Shown here piece after piece: positions 11,801 to 21,040 of a stretch of DNA of 64,000 nt. Each line of letters opens with the position of its first letter. Within the stretch, counting starts at the first letter, position 1. The translations under genes were made by a program, and so were the position numbers. The stretch lies in the NCBI GenBank assembly GCA_022266195.1, contig WHVY01000005.1, forward strand, positions 1,488,001 to 1,552,000, written 5' to 3'. The notes beneath the pieces were generated by a model. That model saw only the letters and a list, made by a program, of their open reading frames with translations, was not told the origin of the DNA and did no database searches. Source of the stretch: Tetranychus cinnabarinus. Taxonomy: Eukaryota; Arthropoda; Arachnida; Trombidiformes; Tetranychidae.

Positions 11801-13108
11801 ATTAGGATTTGCTCGAGTTTGAGGGTTATTGTCTCGGTACTGTTTAGTACGACATTGATTAATGGTGTGACCTATTCGTTTGCAATAGGCACAAGTAGGA
11901 GGACTGGTATTTGAATTTGAGTTCTGTTGGGGGTTTCGATAAGGTTGATTTCGGGAGTTTGAGGATTTATGATCAGGTTTTCTGAGATAGTTATTTAAGT
12001 TTGAAGTACGAGGATTCTGATTTGAGTTTGATTTATTTTTGTTGAACTGTTTGTTCTGCTCGGCTTCAAAGTATTTTCTGATTAATAAGTTTGTGATTTT
12101 AGGTAAATCATCGGTATACCCTAAGGTATTGATTTCTTGAATTAAATATTGAGGAATATGATTGAGAAGTTCTAACTTAAATACTTCTTCGGAGTAAGAA
12201 CCAACTGCTTTGGTTAAAGCCTTTCTTAATTTAAGCAAAAACATGTTAGGGTGCTCAGAGAAATTGAATCTCAACTGTCTTAGTTGAAATTGAGCAGAGT
12301 ACTGCATAGCTGGGGTCTTAAGTGCATCTTGAAGAGCTTTTACAAACGCATTATACTCATTGATGTCTTGATCTAAAGTGTTAGCTAGAGCTAAAAGTTC
12401 ATGAGCAAGGGCTTTTTTAAAGCATCTAAGCCTAGTACTGTCGTCTACGTTCTCTTGAGAGAGTCTTTGTATTGTTTTTGCAATAAATTCAGTGGCGTCT
12501 TCACCTTTCTGAAACTCAGTTACAGGAGGATCTGGTTTCAAATTGGTTAAAGCTTGTAAGAGGAATTGTGAATCATTAGGATTGAGAGTATGGCTTGAGG
12601 AAGGAGGACGAGGAGGAGGTTCAATATTTGGTTGAGCTATTGGAGGAGGTTGAGGTATTGGTTGAGGAGGTATTTCAAAGTTTGCACCAAGAGATTGTAA
12701 AATTTCAATGAATCTTCGTATATTACCGAGAGGTATGGGCAATGAATTAATTTCATTCAAATTTGATCTTAAGATCGTATCTCTTTCACGTCCTATGGAC
12801 CGGATGATTGTTTGAATCTCTTCTTCGGTAAAACCTCGGTTTCGGCATGCTTGAATCCAATCAGGGACAGTAACAGCAGTTAAGGCAGTGACTGGTAAAC
12901 ACTCTATGTCAGCTTCGATCATGTCTTCACCTGAGCAGAGCATATGAGTGCGGGTACAATCAAGCAGCTTTTTTCTTGCCAAACATGGTACAGGAACATT
13001 GATTTGCCAACCAGCTAGAATCTCTGTAATTGTAGCATCTTCGAGCTCATGGACGATTTGAACTTCAGGTGGAACACCGAATCGTCTTCTTCTGGTTACA
13101 TTTGCCAT
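2861..13108 (-). CDS. Retrotransposon polyprotein: Gag-Pol plus RING/exonuclease-like third module
   Basis: A single 3,415-residue frame. In order: Gag with a CCHC knuckle at residues 406-419 (CAYCKRIGHTINQC); aspartic protease with LLDTGS near 526; reverse transcriptase with YFDD near 916; RNase H with a DASDHAVGG motif near 1060; integrase with an HHCC zinc site near 1341-1380 and a DDE core near 1410-1505; then a GPY-type C-terminal module near 1640. Residues 1690-1990 are Ser/Asn/acidic low complexity, and about 1990-2090 read like a non-coding leader that happens to be open. Met2091 (6838-6836) may start a separate product. From there, a RING-like Cys cluster (2427-2480, CFLC...CGRCYC), a TRAF-like C2HC finger (about 2500-2530), a domain resembling REXO1-type exonucleases (2815-3000), and Ser/Glu-rich tails. 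Gag-Pol is certain; the third module's function is unknown. Confidence 0.93.
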   Translation of the reverse strand: MANVTRRRRFGVPPEVQIVHELEDATITEILAGWQINVPVPCLARKKLLDCTRTHMLCSGEDMIEADIECLPVTALTAVTVPDWIQACRNRGFTEEEIQTIIRSIGRERDTILRSNLNEINSLPIPLGNIRRFIEILQSLGANFEIPPQPIPQPPPIAQPNIEPPPRPPSSSHTLNPNDSQFLLQALTNLKPDPPVTEFQKGEDATEFIAKTIQRLSQENVDDSTRLRCFKKALAHELLALANTLDQDINEYNAFVKALQDALKTPAMQYSAQFQLRQLRFNFSEHPNMFLLKLRKALTKAVGSYSEEVFKLELLNHIPQYLIQEINTLGYTDDLPKITNLLIRKYFEAEQNKQFNKNKSNSNQNPRTSNLNNYLRKPDHKSSNSRNQPYRNPQQNSNSNTSPPTCAYCKRIGHTINQCRTKQYRDNNPQTRANPNTRAITAPPATSASTSNEQPSSSNMAHALPLPPEPRSDAIRNPGISYTLSTIPSVPLLTQLGNTKLVHMPSATFKMCNSSRELVREGRVLLDTGSTISALDSKIAEELGVHIIPYSRSLKGIAAKESVPSHGFAYAVVKHPDMAESRVFRLHIVDNFEPICLIGNAFMHLYYFTMKSDGNEYHTTCSDYFNSTPLEPNFYFRFCTAEETQQIFDTTTLPANNSEDNYILDTSSQTQPKTVNIPIQVGNTPAVIAKCDLHTHEEYAEIKIQPFREKIAARINPDLPQPMQEQLANLIDSFQSSFSKSKNDLGLVPSNVCPVSIDLDSKEIPNQNPYNCATHKRLEFKKIINEMLENDIIEHSDAPGGSPSILVPKPDGSFRMVIDYRRLNRITKVPRYPMPRIDDCLEVVRGGKYFNIFDLAQGYHQIELPEEERRKTVFVTPDGKYHYKRLPMGLACAPFIFQRLMNKVLDGLIYQKCIGYFDDVPVVGKTFSELLTNTEMVLKRLEKYNLKVKLEKCHFGYEEILLLGHLVSGKGIRPDPKKVEALKNLPYPRNVRELQSILGCYNYFSRYIPNFSTLAAPLYRLISKEKRFKILPDDRKVLDTLKESLISTTMLVHFDPQMRRKISADASDHAVGGILLQEDPNSPNYNSQTPIEEVKDWLPLSFYSQKLQKYQKHYSIFEKELLAIFVGVNKFTHYLEGELFLIETDHHALCQLTKTNFKNSRLQRWSIMLSTYNFKVVYRKGSTHPPDCFSRYQNSWSHRKTIDPEEEFLDRIYLIDYIADPSDYHYHDIGLNALCFNEIHHLNDLNVIPAISYSTSFENQHIKPTANPSPTELNKWKEKVRTTQSENPDIQSIITLFKKNDPVALKRYTMRDGLLYRKDINTPFGSRLVIDAPLLKDIFTYEHESPLGGHFGLEKTYLQIARRFWCKYLHDLVKQLCDNCITCQIAKPTNVIYVDPSTKPIPQEIFERFELDVQGPIVVNQVKKYIIVLVDILSRYVVTRLTNNQTAQTVIDMLKSVFQTYGFPKVIQTDQGTNFTSEAVHHFLKENGIKHEKSNPYHPQSQGIVERCNRTIAERLRSYVVANSTKNLKDTLEASVFAINTSIHKITRFSPYFLVFGRHPRKPLDNLLEFPDLNYFNVNQARKLAYARLHSQQLYQIQRTKSLHPTSPYRLGDFVFVKNESVDSSIAKKLRQKFHGPYLVCGIQKGSILLLETEDLGLFSTNVSNTKLYRGELSERMIKLKNQYFNPETYLQNETFNFQNLLPETESNSAQTDLNDSNLTSPTSDSNLDLDSENASSDSQESLLNPDQSETQLIIEKEDFDLNKFLKIPFYSTSTNFNPKAISENIFKQNKSNQEISQNFDQAKSNLKPISQEIINANNSDLEDSSTENFSSNIDSDNSNSNSEISTPHNSNYINKQFPIKAKNPKPKRQYLSADKEIAKQKIINHSGDERQTRSQTKRLNPDANTYVLFCCYESSSSVKLTQAKDYDNLLLLSKTSLANQNQSVNKGKSTSSPLGACVDKVKTIDNLNFPSLCHLSLIRPFQSSSFLSLLYSLLTSKFLNFTNFNFQLFQLFLRFYNLFSPLNFKFSISLQLSNSNSSFLQQSNSLRFRHSNHSFSLKGNQFSQFLKTILKLSSIQSFALSSVRIISVKMNPEQKDNVDQSITLVISESGASSNVDNVQATSLIPLNKYPDDQLAQATFSDEPNTQILVPKPHGQSENLVPQETNVESTDSNALPPPPPPNTTYTPENFDFGSIVHHDSDDEETSALRLTRMISKNVSNNDGASVSTEQSSETSKVPTKEKPSMADLINIMGEPPKGNQTQADKPKPIAGPIDRETLKVTPHHSVSSTKQLHSSLPSLPLNLSSKNKQIPQSPLASNNQPQKEWPEKYLKPEDYPFPPGEYPAPLPTAPLPDFSSDERFLEIKAIVKEKAQVFSKLRKQFQEMMRRKIYDNVFHDESILTMDLPLIPHGINKARINNPELDSIIKLVMCFLCEQISLDPRECRSCGRCYCLACVNWLRELVSSLKLFPLNHPHQFLCVLPECIKYYSQKDDYPFFQPLSNKTNLEIYNKSSFKCRRTLCTESFPPERFLTHENNCRLGLFSEKMEILSTDELPFISNPIKDSLTNAPKSIAQFLPAHLKCNSLAIPENQKDHSNQWYEKMNLWACLSHMKDENPEDPLLKPIAIRSIANFSLGFWDATKQLQDPTHPLYEGEKFIQQLVGFEPIIGKKVDPEIIKPRPYTIKWSEVPFYLLSDSEEWVKIACGLPPRFIPRVDKSVAPDSGTELMPFVKINPLERITPEKLAELIKLAEQYFPSLRGIKTQPTVPTCRKPRQIMNRRNKLEVAIQDFHRITTINMPRLREKTENLISENAAIHPSPETTFCIHMAFCRIDGVSVDGRHDALRPRPVWVVIVDGFRNIVFESLVFHDNITRMDTAYHGLTHRDIRHAKSFISVRDQILTFFLAATSIIGSGLINMLHALELTDSEIRILQPKLREITQYFSPYVASPASLSLISFLLLPAFTLRAEPHSPAVEAITGMNLYLGHWQEIEAKARQHHGIHHANASVTCGNRRVSKLLQIYRNRVQNNQARWPSNWAYVLRNKDLDFRAPCVPPASSNDSSDYSNYGESECNVSIHSADSSHSDGSDKSHGSNHSKDSQHSDKSQGSYHSAKSQDSTHPVETQQPTHLDEEKENLPTKEEENTPKEEKEVNPDEEKVSQNPLSEISDLPLLNPEDLPPVSPLLLDPLFDFEITSDDTPVMSPVKVTTPPPQLLEVAIADIPSQENIAKTISPESHSAPKKRRCDDPQELQEKQESQEDLPPPSAELDEPVSPSSTIYSYLRDLTTESGSNPDSNKGSNQSLSSHSEQTGSSSSSSGSTSNLSSDSSSSSSSPSETSSIPNRNHGKILPYPIPPSPFQRPDRQSDTSNLSSTSNQSFTSTASSSSSSHTVIHSSQVRRHVFYPTRQRSSSADSPRSNP

Positions 13109-13437
13109 AATGTAAAACTAATGAGATCACTTGAGTGATGGGGTGAGAACAAAGTTTTTGAGAAGTTTGTTTGAATAAGTTTATTGTTCTTGAATTTGGA
13201 GTTTCTTTGAGGAATAGAGTTAGTGTTGAGAACCACAAATTTGATGAACACACAGGAGAACCTTTGAGGGTTGAGTCTGATCACAGAATTAAGAGTTGAG
13301 TTTGTTTAATTTGTTGAAGTTTGGAGAACTGAGAACAGACACACGCACGTTGAAGACGTACTTTAGAACTGAGGGTCACTGAATGACACTGAAAAATGTG
13401 GTTGAACACAGCAGATGTGAAGGCACGGACAAACAAG

Positions 13438-13457
13438 CAATCCTGCCAGAGTCGCCA
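13438..13457 (-). other. Primer-binding site, tRNA-Arg-like
   Basis: Two bases inside the 5' LTR, the minus strand reads TGGCGACTCTGGCAGGATTG, beginning with the TGG that pairs with a tRNA CCA end. The implied tRNA 3' end (...CCAGAGTCGCCA) resembles arginine tRNAs of the UCU type, and arginine tRNA primers are known for some insect gypsy-group elements. Primer identity is from memory of tRNA acceptor stems. Confidence 0.65.
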
Positions 13458-13459
13458 AG

Positions 13460-14441
13460 TGAAAGGTTTCGGTCGGTAATCTGGGGAGAAGACTGCACTC
13501 TTGCTTTCACTACAAGATTGAAATTCGTATCTAGGATCACTTTATAGCGTTTGAATGCTTTCACAATCTACTACGAATTTAGATCTCATTAGAGATGGTT
13601 AACACTAATTTAAGGTTAAAGAAACTTTTTGAGTTTAAGGAACTTTATTAGAAGTTTATTAGAATAAGGAATATAAGTTTAGCTCCTATGAAGGAGGATC
13701 GCAAAGTCTATGAAGACTAGGGTGACTTGAACAGAGTAAAATTTAAGGGTAACTGAGGGACGTAGTTTTGTCCAGTAATAGTTTCAAGTAAGTATCAAGT
13801 AGACTGTTTTTCAAGTAATCTAAATAAAAGATGAATTAGCTTTTTATAGCAAGCTTAAAACAAAAGAATACAATTTGGAGGGAACAATTGTGAGGGTCAA
13901 GATTTTCCCTTTCTATGTTTGTCGCAGACTGGTAATGTACCAAGATGACTAAGATAACTTTATCTTAATTTAGGCTTGATTAAGCTATTGTAGCCTTTAC
14001 CTAAGTAAATGTCTGGGGACATAAACTGTTGAATGATATCTCGTGAGAGATGCTTCTAGCCTTATCAATACTAAGGGATTAAAACAGCTAGATGATTTAC
14101 AGTTGAAAATGATGTTAAAAAGAAAGACAATTTACACTCTCTTTCTAAATGGCACATAAATTTGCAATCTTAATTTCTTGGTTAAAATAAGCAAAAATTT
14201 GAGGATATCTTGAGAGAGATAAATCTGTTGCCTGGGCTGAACGGAATAAGTAAAATTCAGAAGCTTTAATCATGGACAAACATAGTTAGAGACTTACGAA
14301 AGTTTAAGATATAATTTGAATTATAATAAAAACAATGAGAATGAATGAATTAAAAGTAAGAATTAAAATCAATTTGAATCTAAGATTCGAGTCAAGAAGG
14401 ATTCATTGAATCATTTCAAGAAGCACGAAATCTACCCTTCA
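13460..14441 (-). repeat. 5' LTR of the intact gypsy-type element
   Basis: Direct copy of 1837-2818 at constant offset 11,623. It contains a minus-strand TATA-like box at 13841-13849 and two AATAAA hexamers near 13644-13660. Together these give a plausible U3-R-U5 arrangement with transcription toward lower coordinates. It is followed by the CAAG duplication at 14442-14445. Confidence 0.93.
13841..13849 (-). promoter_or_regulatory. Candidate TATA box of the retrotransposon LTR
   Basis: The minus strand reads GCTATAAAAAG here, about 190 bp upstream of the LTR poly(A) hexamers and about 740 bp upstream of the ORF start. The same motif is in the 3' LTR at 2218-2226. Motif-only assignment. Confidence 0.45.
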
Positions 14442-14445
14442 CAAG

Positions 14446-17400
14446 AAAATCAGAAGCTTGCTAGCAATCAAATGATTCCTTTCAAGAATCAACTCAGTTT
14501 ATTAAACCACTAAAAGACACATCAGATGCTAATGAAATAATATGTTGTAACCATTAAAACGATCAGTAAGCAAGAAATGTTGAGCCATTGCAATTTTAAA
14601 CGAACTATAATACATCTTTGCCTGGATTTTGCGAGATTTTCACGTTAGCATTTTGATCGTGTCATCGTTCGATCGATCATTTCGATCGCACCTTTTTTGA
14701 GGGACAAGGAATATTCGTGCTTAATAGCTCTAGCTACTTTTGCAGCTAAATTTCTTATGTCCTTTAAGATTTCAGGAGAGGAATTGGAAATTCCATCTCC
14801 TTGTAAGAATGACAATTTATGATCTTTGTGGTGTATGTCTTAGCTGTTTAACGATAGCATTCAATCAAGATCACATTCAAGATGGTTTTCTTTTCAATTC
14901 CTTTCCATGCTAAACAGTCATATTTATGCCCATTAGATGATTAGTATTAACAGAATGTTACGTTGTATTAATTGTTTATGAAGAAGAACATCTGAGAACA
15001 TGTCCAAGTTCATGAACATCTAAGATCCTGATACCTGAACATCCTTCACTTTCAATTATTTCAATCAAAAGTATTTGCAAACATTGCTCAGGTAAAGCTT
15101 TTGTGTACAAAGACTTGTTCAATAATTGAATCACGCAAAAACCTTTGCTAAATGCATAATGAAATATTCAACAAAAGTGCATCTGTTGATATTTTGACAG
15201 AGAATAAACTACATCTATTGATTTTCTCTCTTCAATTGGGTTTCACCAAAACGAAATTTTCTCGAGTCAGAGTCTTGAACTTGCAATTATAACTGAGTTT
15301 TGCAAATTAAAATGATGTAATTTGTTCTCAAATTTTCGTTGTATTGACATTTTGCAAAGAGTTGTTGACACCAGTTTTTGGGTAAACAAAAGGTTATAAA
15401 GAACCCAAGATCATGACCAATTGCATCTCAACACTTTTCATGACATTCAGTTATTAATTACAGTTTACAAATGGATATTTAACTCTAATCAGACAGTTAA
15501 TTTATCCTGCCAAAAATAAGACTGGAAAGCAATTAAGTGTGATTTATGTTGCTCTGCTTTTTGGCCCGAACCTTATGCTTGTTGTTTAAATATTTTGATC
15601 TCTTCTATTTATGATATTTTGGTCATCTGAGTGTCAAAATTTGTTTGTTTTATTCGCTTGTTATGCCATTAGTTTTTATTTACAATCACTTTTTACCTTT
15701 CAAGTAGAATCAAAATGAACAAATATTAGTTCATTCGATTTGCTCTTTTTTCATTAAAATTGTTTCCAATGAACTCTAAGATATAAACATCCATCTATGC
15801 CCATAACTTTTGATCCATACTTATAAATGTTATTAAGTTTCTTTCAACAGACTTTACTCCAATCTTATATTGCCTTAGATTGAACATCTTTGCCCGTGAC
15901 TCCCTTCATCCAATGCTTCTGTAAGACTGGTTAGTCTTTTCAGTATCACGTCTTGATTTGGGCTAAATTGTATTTCCAATCGATTTATTGAAGATTCAAT
16001 TTTCAATATACTTTTGCACTTCAACTTTTAAAGTCCTTTCAATCAATTATTCAATAAATTGTGCAAACAATGGCTTTGTAGACGTCTGGAAACTATTTTG
16101 CAAAACTTCACTGGCTATGATTTTGCTATTAAACTTAACATTGAATCAAACAGTTTTCTCGTTTGCAATTTATAGCGAAAACAGATCGAAAAGTAGCAAC
16201 AATTGAAACATTTCAACTGAACAGTGGGCTAATCAAGTAAAGATGCAAAATGAGGCTCAATTAATAACAAAATTTAACCGGCAAAATGAACTCATCTAAT
16301 GTTTAATGTCATGCAAAAGACTTTAAACCAATCTTTACTACTCATAGATGTTTCACTATGATCAAATACTAGTCCATGGCTTTTCTAATCATGCATTGTT
16401 GCATATTTTTCAGGCGAGGTTATATTCATTATTATATTTTCTGCATTTGAAGTCTAGCATTTGTTTGCAAGCATTTTTAGCATCACAGGAATCAGATTAC
16501 GTGCTTTCAATTTAAATTATGCCGTAAAAATACTTTTCTGCATTATTTGCAAAAGTTGCTCAGTAATATTTATTATTACTTTTGTTTCTCAAATCGTTTT
16601 CAAGCCGTTTTCAAGATTTGTTTTTATTTATTCTCGAGCTTAGTAGTATCAAAAGTCTAATGTAATCTAGTATTTTGATCATACGAATGTACAAATAATA
16701 CAGACTAAAAGGAAGATTGTATCGCACTAGAATTTTTATTTCTTGCTCAAAAATGTTATTAATCGCAGCATAAATACAAATGGACGCAGGCAGTTTTGAC
16801 GCAAACTATTCTATCGTTTGCGTGGATAGAGAGAAGAGATTTAATTGAGTCTTAAAAGGGAAGAGTTGGACTATTAGATAACTTCACAGGTCTTTGACAC
16901 AAAATTATACTCTCTGTCAAACTACGAACACTTTCAGTTGAAGATTGGTTTACCAATCCAAAGAAGAACTAGTAACTTGAGTTAGCATATAAATTCAAGT
17001 ACAAATGCAAAATGATTAAAAATGAACTTAAATACGTGTTTCTCATACAAACTGATCTGTCGATCGAGCAATCGATAACTCAACAGTAAGAACATTTGTC
17101 TTCTTGATTTAACTTTAGTTAGAAAAGCAAAGCAAAGATGGATTTCATGTTGATTTGCTCTTAGAACCCAATTTCAGGACAATTAGCACAATAATAAAAG
17201 AGTTTAGTCTTATGTGGTCAACTAATGGATGGAAGACTTTTAGAGTTGAACACTCCCTTCTGATTACCGAGTCTTAACTCCAACTGATTCTATTATATCG
17301 GACACAATTCTTGTTTCTTTTCGTTAGACTGAGTTGACTTTGAGCTTTTAACTCAGAAAACTCCATTTAACGTTAAGTTTAAATTCATTTTTGAATTTCG

Positions 17401-18039
17401 CTTTACTCTTTGGGTGAATCTGATGAACAGTTATCAGATCTTATACTAACTTGTTAATTGACTTCTTAAATAATACAGTATATTGCATCTTGTAACAACT
17501 CATTCATTCATTTCTCTCAATTATTCTGTAAACAAGAAAACAACTGAACAGGTAATTTTGGTTCATTTGGAGGAATAAAAGTTAGAACCCAAAGGAACAA
17601 AAAAGGAAAGAGCAAAGAAACTTACTCTTTCACAGAATCTAATAATAATATCGATTTTTCTTTTCCACTCACTCATGGACTTTCCTTTTACTCTCATTTC
17701 AAGTTTACCTGTTTCAATTCCATAAAATTCTCACACAATATCCTCATTATTTCCATCAATTTTCAATCTATTTCATTGCTCAAATCCAAACTCAAAGTTC
17801 AATCAAATTATTTATACTTTTTGTTTCTTCATTTTCTCAACTAAATTCCCTCGATTATTGCTATTTTACACTGAAAACCATTTTATCTGGCCATTTAAAC
17901 CTTAACTGCAACGTTATAACAACCAATTTAGATCTGAACAACATTTAAATTGCTTTTTACTCTTCGATTCAAATTGTATTGCAAAGTTTCTTGAATCAAT
18001 TGCAATTTACGATCTTCTTGTTTCATTTCGTTTCCTTAG
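14446..18039. other. 3.6-kb region upstream of the Shaker exons, no exon recognised
   Basis: AT-rich DNA with short random ORFs only. It must hold an intron and possibly 5' exons of the channel gene, because the first recognised channel exon starts with a splice acceptor (TTTCCTTAG, ending at 18039) rather than an ATG. I could not identify a leader exon. A GATCGATC-rich patch occurs near 14651-14692. Confidence 0.5.
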
Positions 18040-20191
18040 ATCATTGCCAAAGGTTGCAACTGACAATCTATTGGAAAGAACTCGATCTGATGCTGGCATT
18101 GAATTCGGACCTCGTCACCGGTTTGAACAGATAAGCCATGATCATACGCTTTGTGAACGGGTAATAATCAATGTTAGTGGAACAAAATTTGAAACTCAAT
18201 TACGAACTTTAAATGTTTTTCAAGATACTCTTTTAGGTGATCCTTTACGAAGAATAAGGTAAGAATGAGAAAATGCATGAAACGATGCGAGCAAACGAAT
18301 CAAACTTTTTGTTCTCATACACTTTTCGTTGATTTTCGCCTCTAGATATTTTGATCCAAATCGAAATGAATATTTTTTCGATCGATGCCGAGTTGCCTTT
18401 GAAGCTATCCTCTATTATTATCAAAGTTGCGGTCGCCTTCGTAGACCTGGTAACGTTCCGTTGGACATTTTTGTGGAAGAAGTTAAGTTTTATGAATTAG
18501 GCGAAGAAGCGCTGGAAAAGTTGAAAGCTGATGAAGGTTTTGCAGCTGATAAAGAGGAGCGACCTTTACCAACCAATGAACTTCACCGTAAACTGTGGTT
18601 ACTCTTTGAGCATCCTGAAAGTTCGCAGGCTGCTCGAATAGTTGCCATTACTTCAGTTTTAGTCATCATTGTATCAATTGTTATCTTTTGCCTGGAAACA
18701 TTGCCACAGTATAAGCATTATAAAATATTCACAACATTCGACAATAAAACTCGAGTCATTGAAAACGACGTGCCATCAACTTCGAATCCCTTTTTCATTA
18801 TTGAATCCCTGTGCATTGTTTGGTTTCTCGTCGAGTTTCTCATTCGTTTATTTGCCTGTCCATCTAAAATTGAGTTTATAAAGGTACTTTTCCGACATTT
18901 TCACTACTTTCAGCTGCTTTAGAGGACAAAACGCAATACAGTCGCATATTTTTTGGTTTTTTATCGAGTGATTTATTTCGGTGAGAATTTAGATTAAGAA
19001 AACTAAACTGGCTAATTAGCCACGCATATAGTTAAAGCATTCGTTTAATCAAATTTTAAGTGTATTTTTTTTAAGTTTGGTTGACTATTTTAAACCTTCG
19101 CCAGTTTGAGTTTGGCTATTTTAAAGTGGAACCGCTTTACAAGTTCAAATAAATTATTAAAATAAAGTGAAAAGTATTTTTCGGTTCATTCAGTTTATTT
19201 TTAATGTTTACAAAAACGAACAGAATATTAACAATTTATTCAGCTATTGATAAAAACCAAATTAATAGATTTTTTATTTTCTATTTCATTTCAGGACATT
19301 ATGAATGCAATCGACTTTATGGCAATCGTTCCATTCTTCATAACTCTTGGAACTGTTTTTGCTGATAAAGAAGAACCCAAAACTTTTAGTGGTGAAAAAC
19401 AAAATCAAGGAGCTTCCCTGGCCATTCTCAGAGTTATCCGTTTGGTTCGAGTTTTTCGCATTTTCAAGCTTTCTCGACACTCCAAGGGCTTACAAATATT
19501 GGGAATGACTTTGAAAGCTTCTCTTCGAGAATTGGCCTTATTGATATTTTTCCTTCTCATTGGTGTTATCCTTTTCTCTTCAGCCGTTTACTATGCTGAA
19601 GCTGGATCCGAACGATCCTATTTCAAGTCAATACCTGATGCCTTCTGGTGGGCTGTAGTCACCATGACCACTGTCGGCTACGGAGATATGGTTCCACTTG
19701 GTGTTTGGGGTAAAATGGTTGGCTCACTGTGTGCCATTGCTGGTGTACTTACTCTAGCCCTGCCTGTGCCTGTGATAGTTTCCAATTTTAATTATTTCTA
19801 CAATCGTGAGATGGGCTCGGAAGATTTAAACAACATCAACCTGCATCATGTCAAGAGTTGCCCTTATATTGGGCTTTATCCTTATCAAACAAGCTCATAC
19901 ACAATGGATCCAGATGAAGACAATGCATCTCAAACGTCTTTCCCTGATGTTTCCAATCATCATCAAATTTCATGTCAACCCTATCATCATCATCCTCACC
20001 AACAACACGACCATCATTCCCATACATCTAACCAGCAATACTATCATCATCCCAATACCTATCAATCAGAAGGCCTAATTTATAATAAATTAGATACTGA
20101 CAATGATCCAAACAACTCAGATTATCTAGACTGTGATTCAATTATGCAATATGATATAACTCAATTAATAAATCAAAAAAGGCAAACTTGA
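18040..20191 (+). CDS. Sh: Voltage-gated potassium channel, Shaker (Kv1) type, 3' exons
   Basis: Encodes the pore-forming subunit of a voltage-gated K+ channel of the plasma membrane. Three exons fit the frame: 18040-18258, 18346-18883 and 19295-20191, joined by GT/AG introns of 87 and 411 bp. Exon 1 encodes the T1 tetramerisation domain (INVSG, FETQLRTL). Exon 2 completes T1 (YFDPNRNEYFF) and holds S1-S2 with the conserved ESSQAARIVAI stretch. Exon 3 holds S3, the S4 sensor (LRVIRLVRVFRIFKLSRHSK), S5, the selectivity filter TVGYGD and the S6 PVPVIVSN motif. The first exon lacks an ATG, so the N-terminus with any inactivation ball lies further upstream. The C-tail is His-rich and ends QKRQT, not the ETDV PDZ ligand of Drosophila Shaker. 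Identification is firm; the 5' end is incomplete. Confidence 0.95.
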
Positions 20192-20388
20192 CTTTCTTTG
20201 TTCATTTCTTTTTGTCACTCCCTTCTCATCACTCCCTTCATCTTGGACATAATCTATTGCATCATTACTACCACTTTGACCATAAATCCAAACTCGAGCA
20301 ACTCATTCACATCAATGAATGAACATTTTTTTCACATTCATTTCAACTTGTTGACATCAGTAACTCTTTGCCTTTTCACTCGCAATTG

Positions 20389-20394
20389 AATAAA
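20389..20394 (+). terminator. Candidate poly(A) signal for the Shaker gene
   Basis: AATAAA lies 198 bp downstream of the channel stop codon. Further AT-rich sequence follows, so cleavage could be later. Confidence 0.4.
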
Positions 20395-20970
20395 CAACAA
20401 CCACTGAATGATAATATTTTGATCGTTTTCTGCTTGTTTCATTGGTCTGCAAATAATCGTATCATAATTGTTATATTTCATTGTTACAATCATTTTTGTG
20501 GGTTTTATGACTTTTCTATTTTAATTGTAAAAAAATCTTTCTTTTGATGAGCAAAATTAAAGTTTATCTTTACCTTGATTTGAGATTATAGCTGATTTAT
20601 TCTATTATAATATTATAATAATAAGACCGATATTGTAAGTTTGTAGGGGCATAGATACAGAATTTATTATTGCTATTAGATTAAAAAAGTTTTCCCAGCG
20701 ACAATTTTCAAGGAAAGCGAGCTCAACGTTGAAACTTAGATCGTCAGTTGAACCTTTGTTTGTTGTGAAGGCATAAAACTGATAACTTATTTCTGACTAT
20801 TAAATTTCATGGCGTGATTGACAGTTTTGATTAACCATACACCACGCTCAGGAATTCTATCACACATGAAAATGATAAAATCCAGAATTTCTTATTCAAA
20901 AATTGATCAAAATGCTGCCATAAAAATGACTAGTTAATGGTAATCGTTGAGCGCATTATTTGAAGCTGTC

Positions 20971-20976
20971 TTTATT
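20971..20976 (-). terminator. Candidate poly(A) signal for the PAN-module membrane protein gene
   Basis: A minus-strand AATAAA lies about 65 bp downstream of the stop codon at 21041-21043. The two convergent genes (Shaker and this one) leave about 850 bp between their stop codons. Confidence 0.5.
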
Positions 20977-21040
20977 CATGAGAGCGATATTTACAAAATT
21001 TATTGGTACATATAAAGTCGATATAAATATTTTAATGCAG

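Larger units (their letters stand above)
1837..14441 (-). mobile_element. Complete Ty3/gypsy-type LTR retrotransposon, 12.6 kb
   Basis: Two direct 982-bp repeats (1837-2818 and 13460-14441) begin TGAAAGG and end CCCTTCA on the plus strand, giving the usual TG...CA termini. Both are flanked by CAAG (1833-1836 and 14442-14445), a 4-bp target-site duplication. Between them lie a tRNA-like primer-binding site next to the right LTR and one minus-strand ORF of 3,415 codons, so the right LTR is the 5' LTR. The order Gag zinc knuckle, protease, reverse transcriptase, RNase H, integrase is that of Ty3/gypsy (Metaviridae). The identical-looking LTRs and open frame point to a recent insertion. The element is unusually long because of a third coding module after integrase, where some relatives carry env. 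Confidence 0.95.

Noticed and set aside
18669..18881. Alternative frame over the channel S1-S2 exon
   Set aside because: Shadow frame; the Shaker reading in another frame is conserved and spliced.
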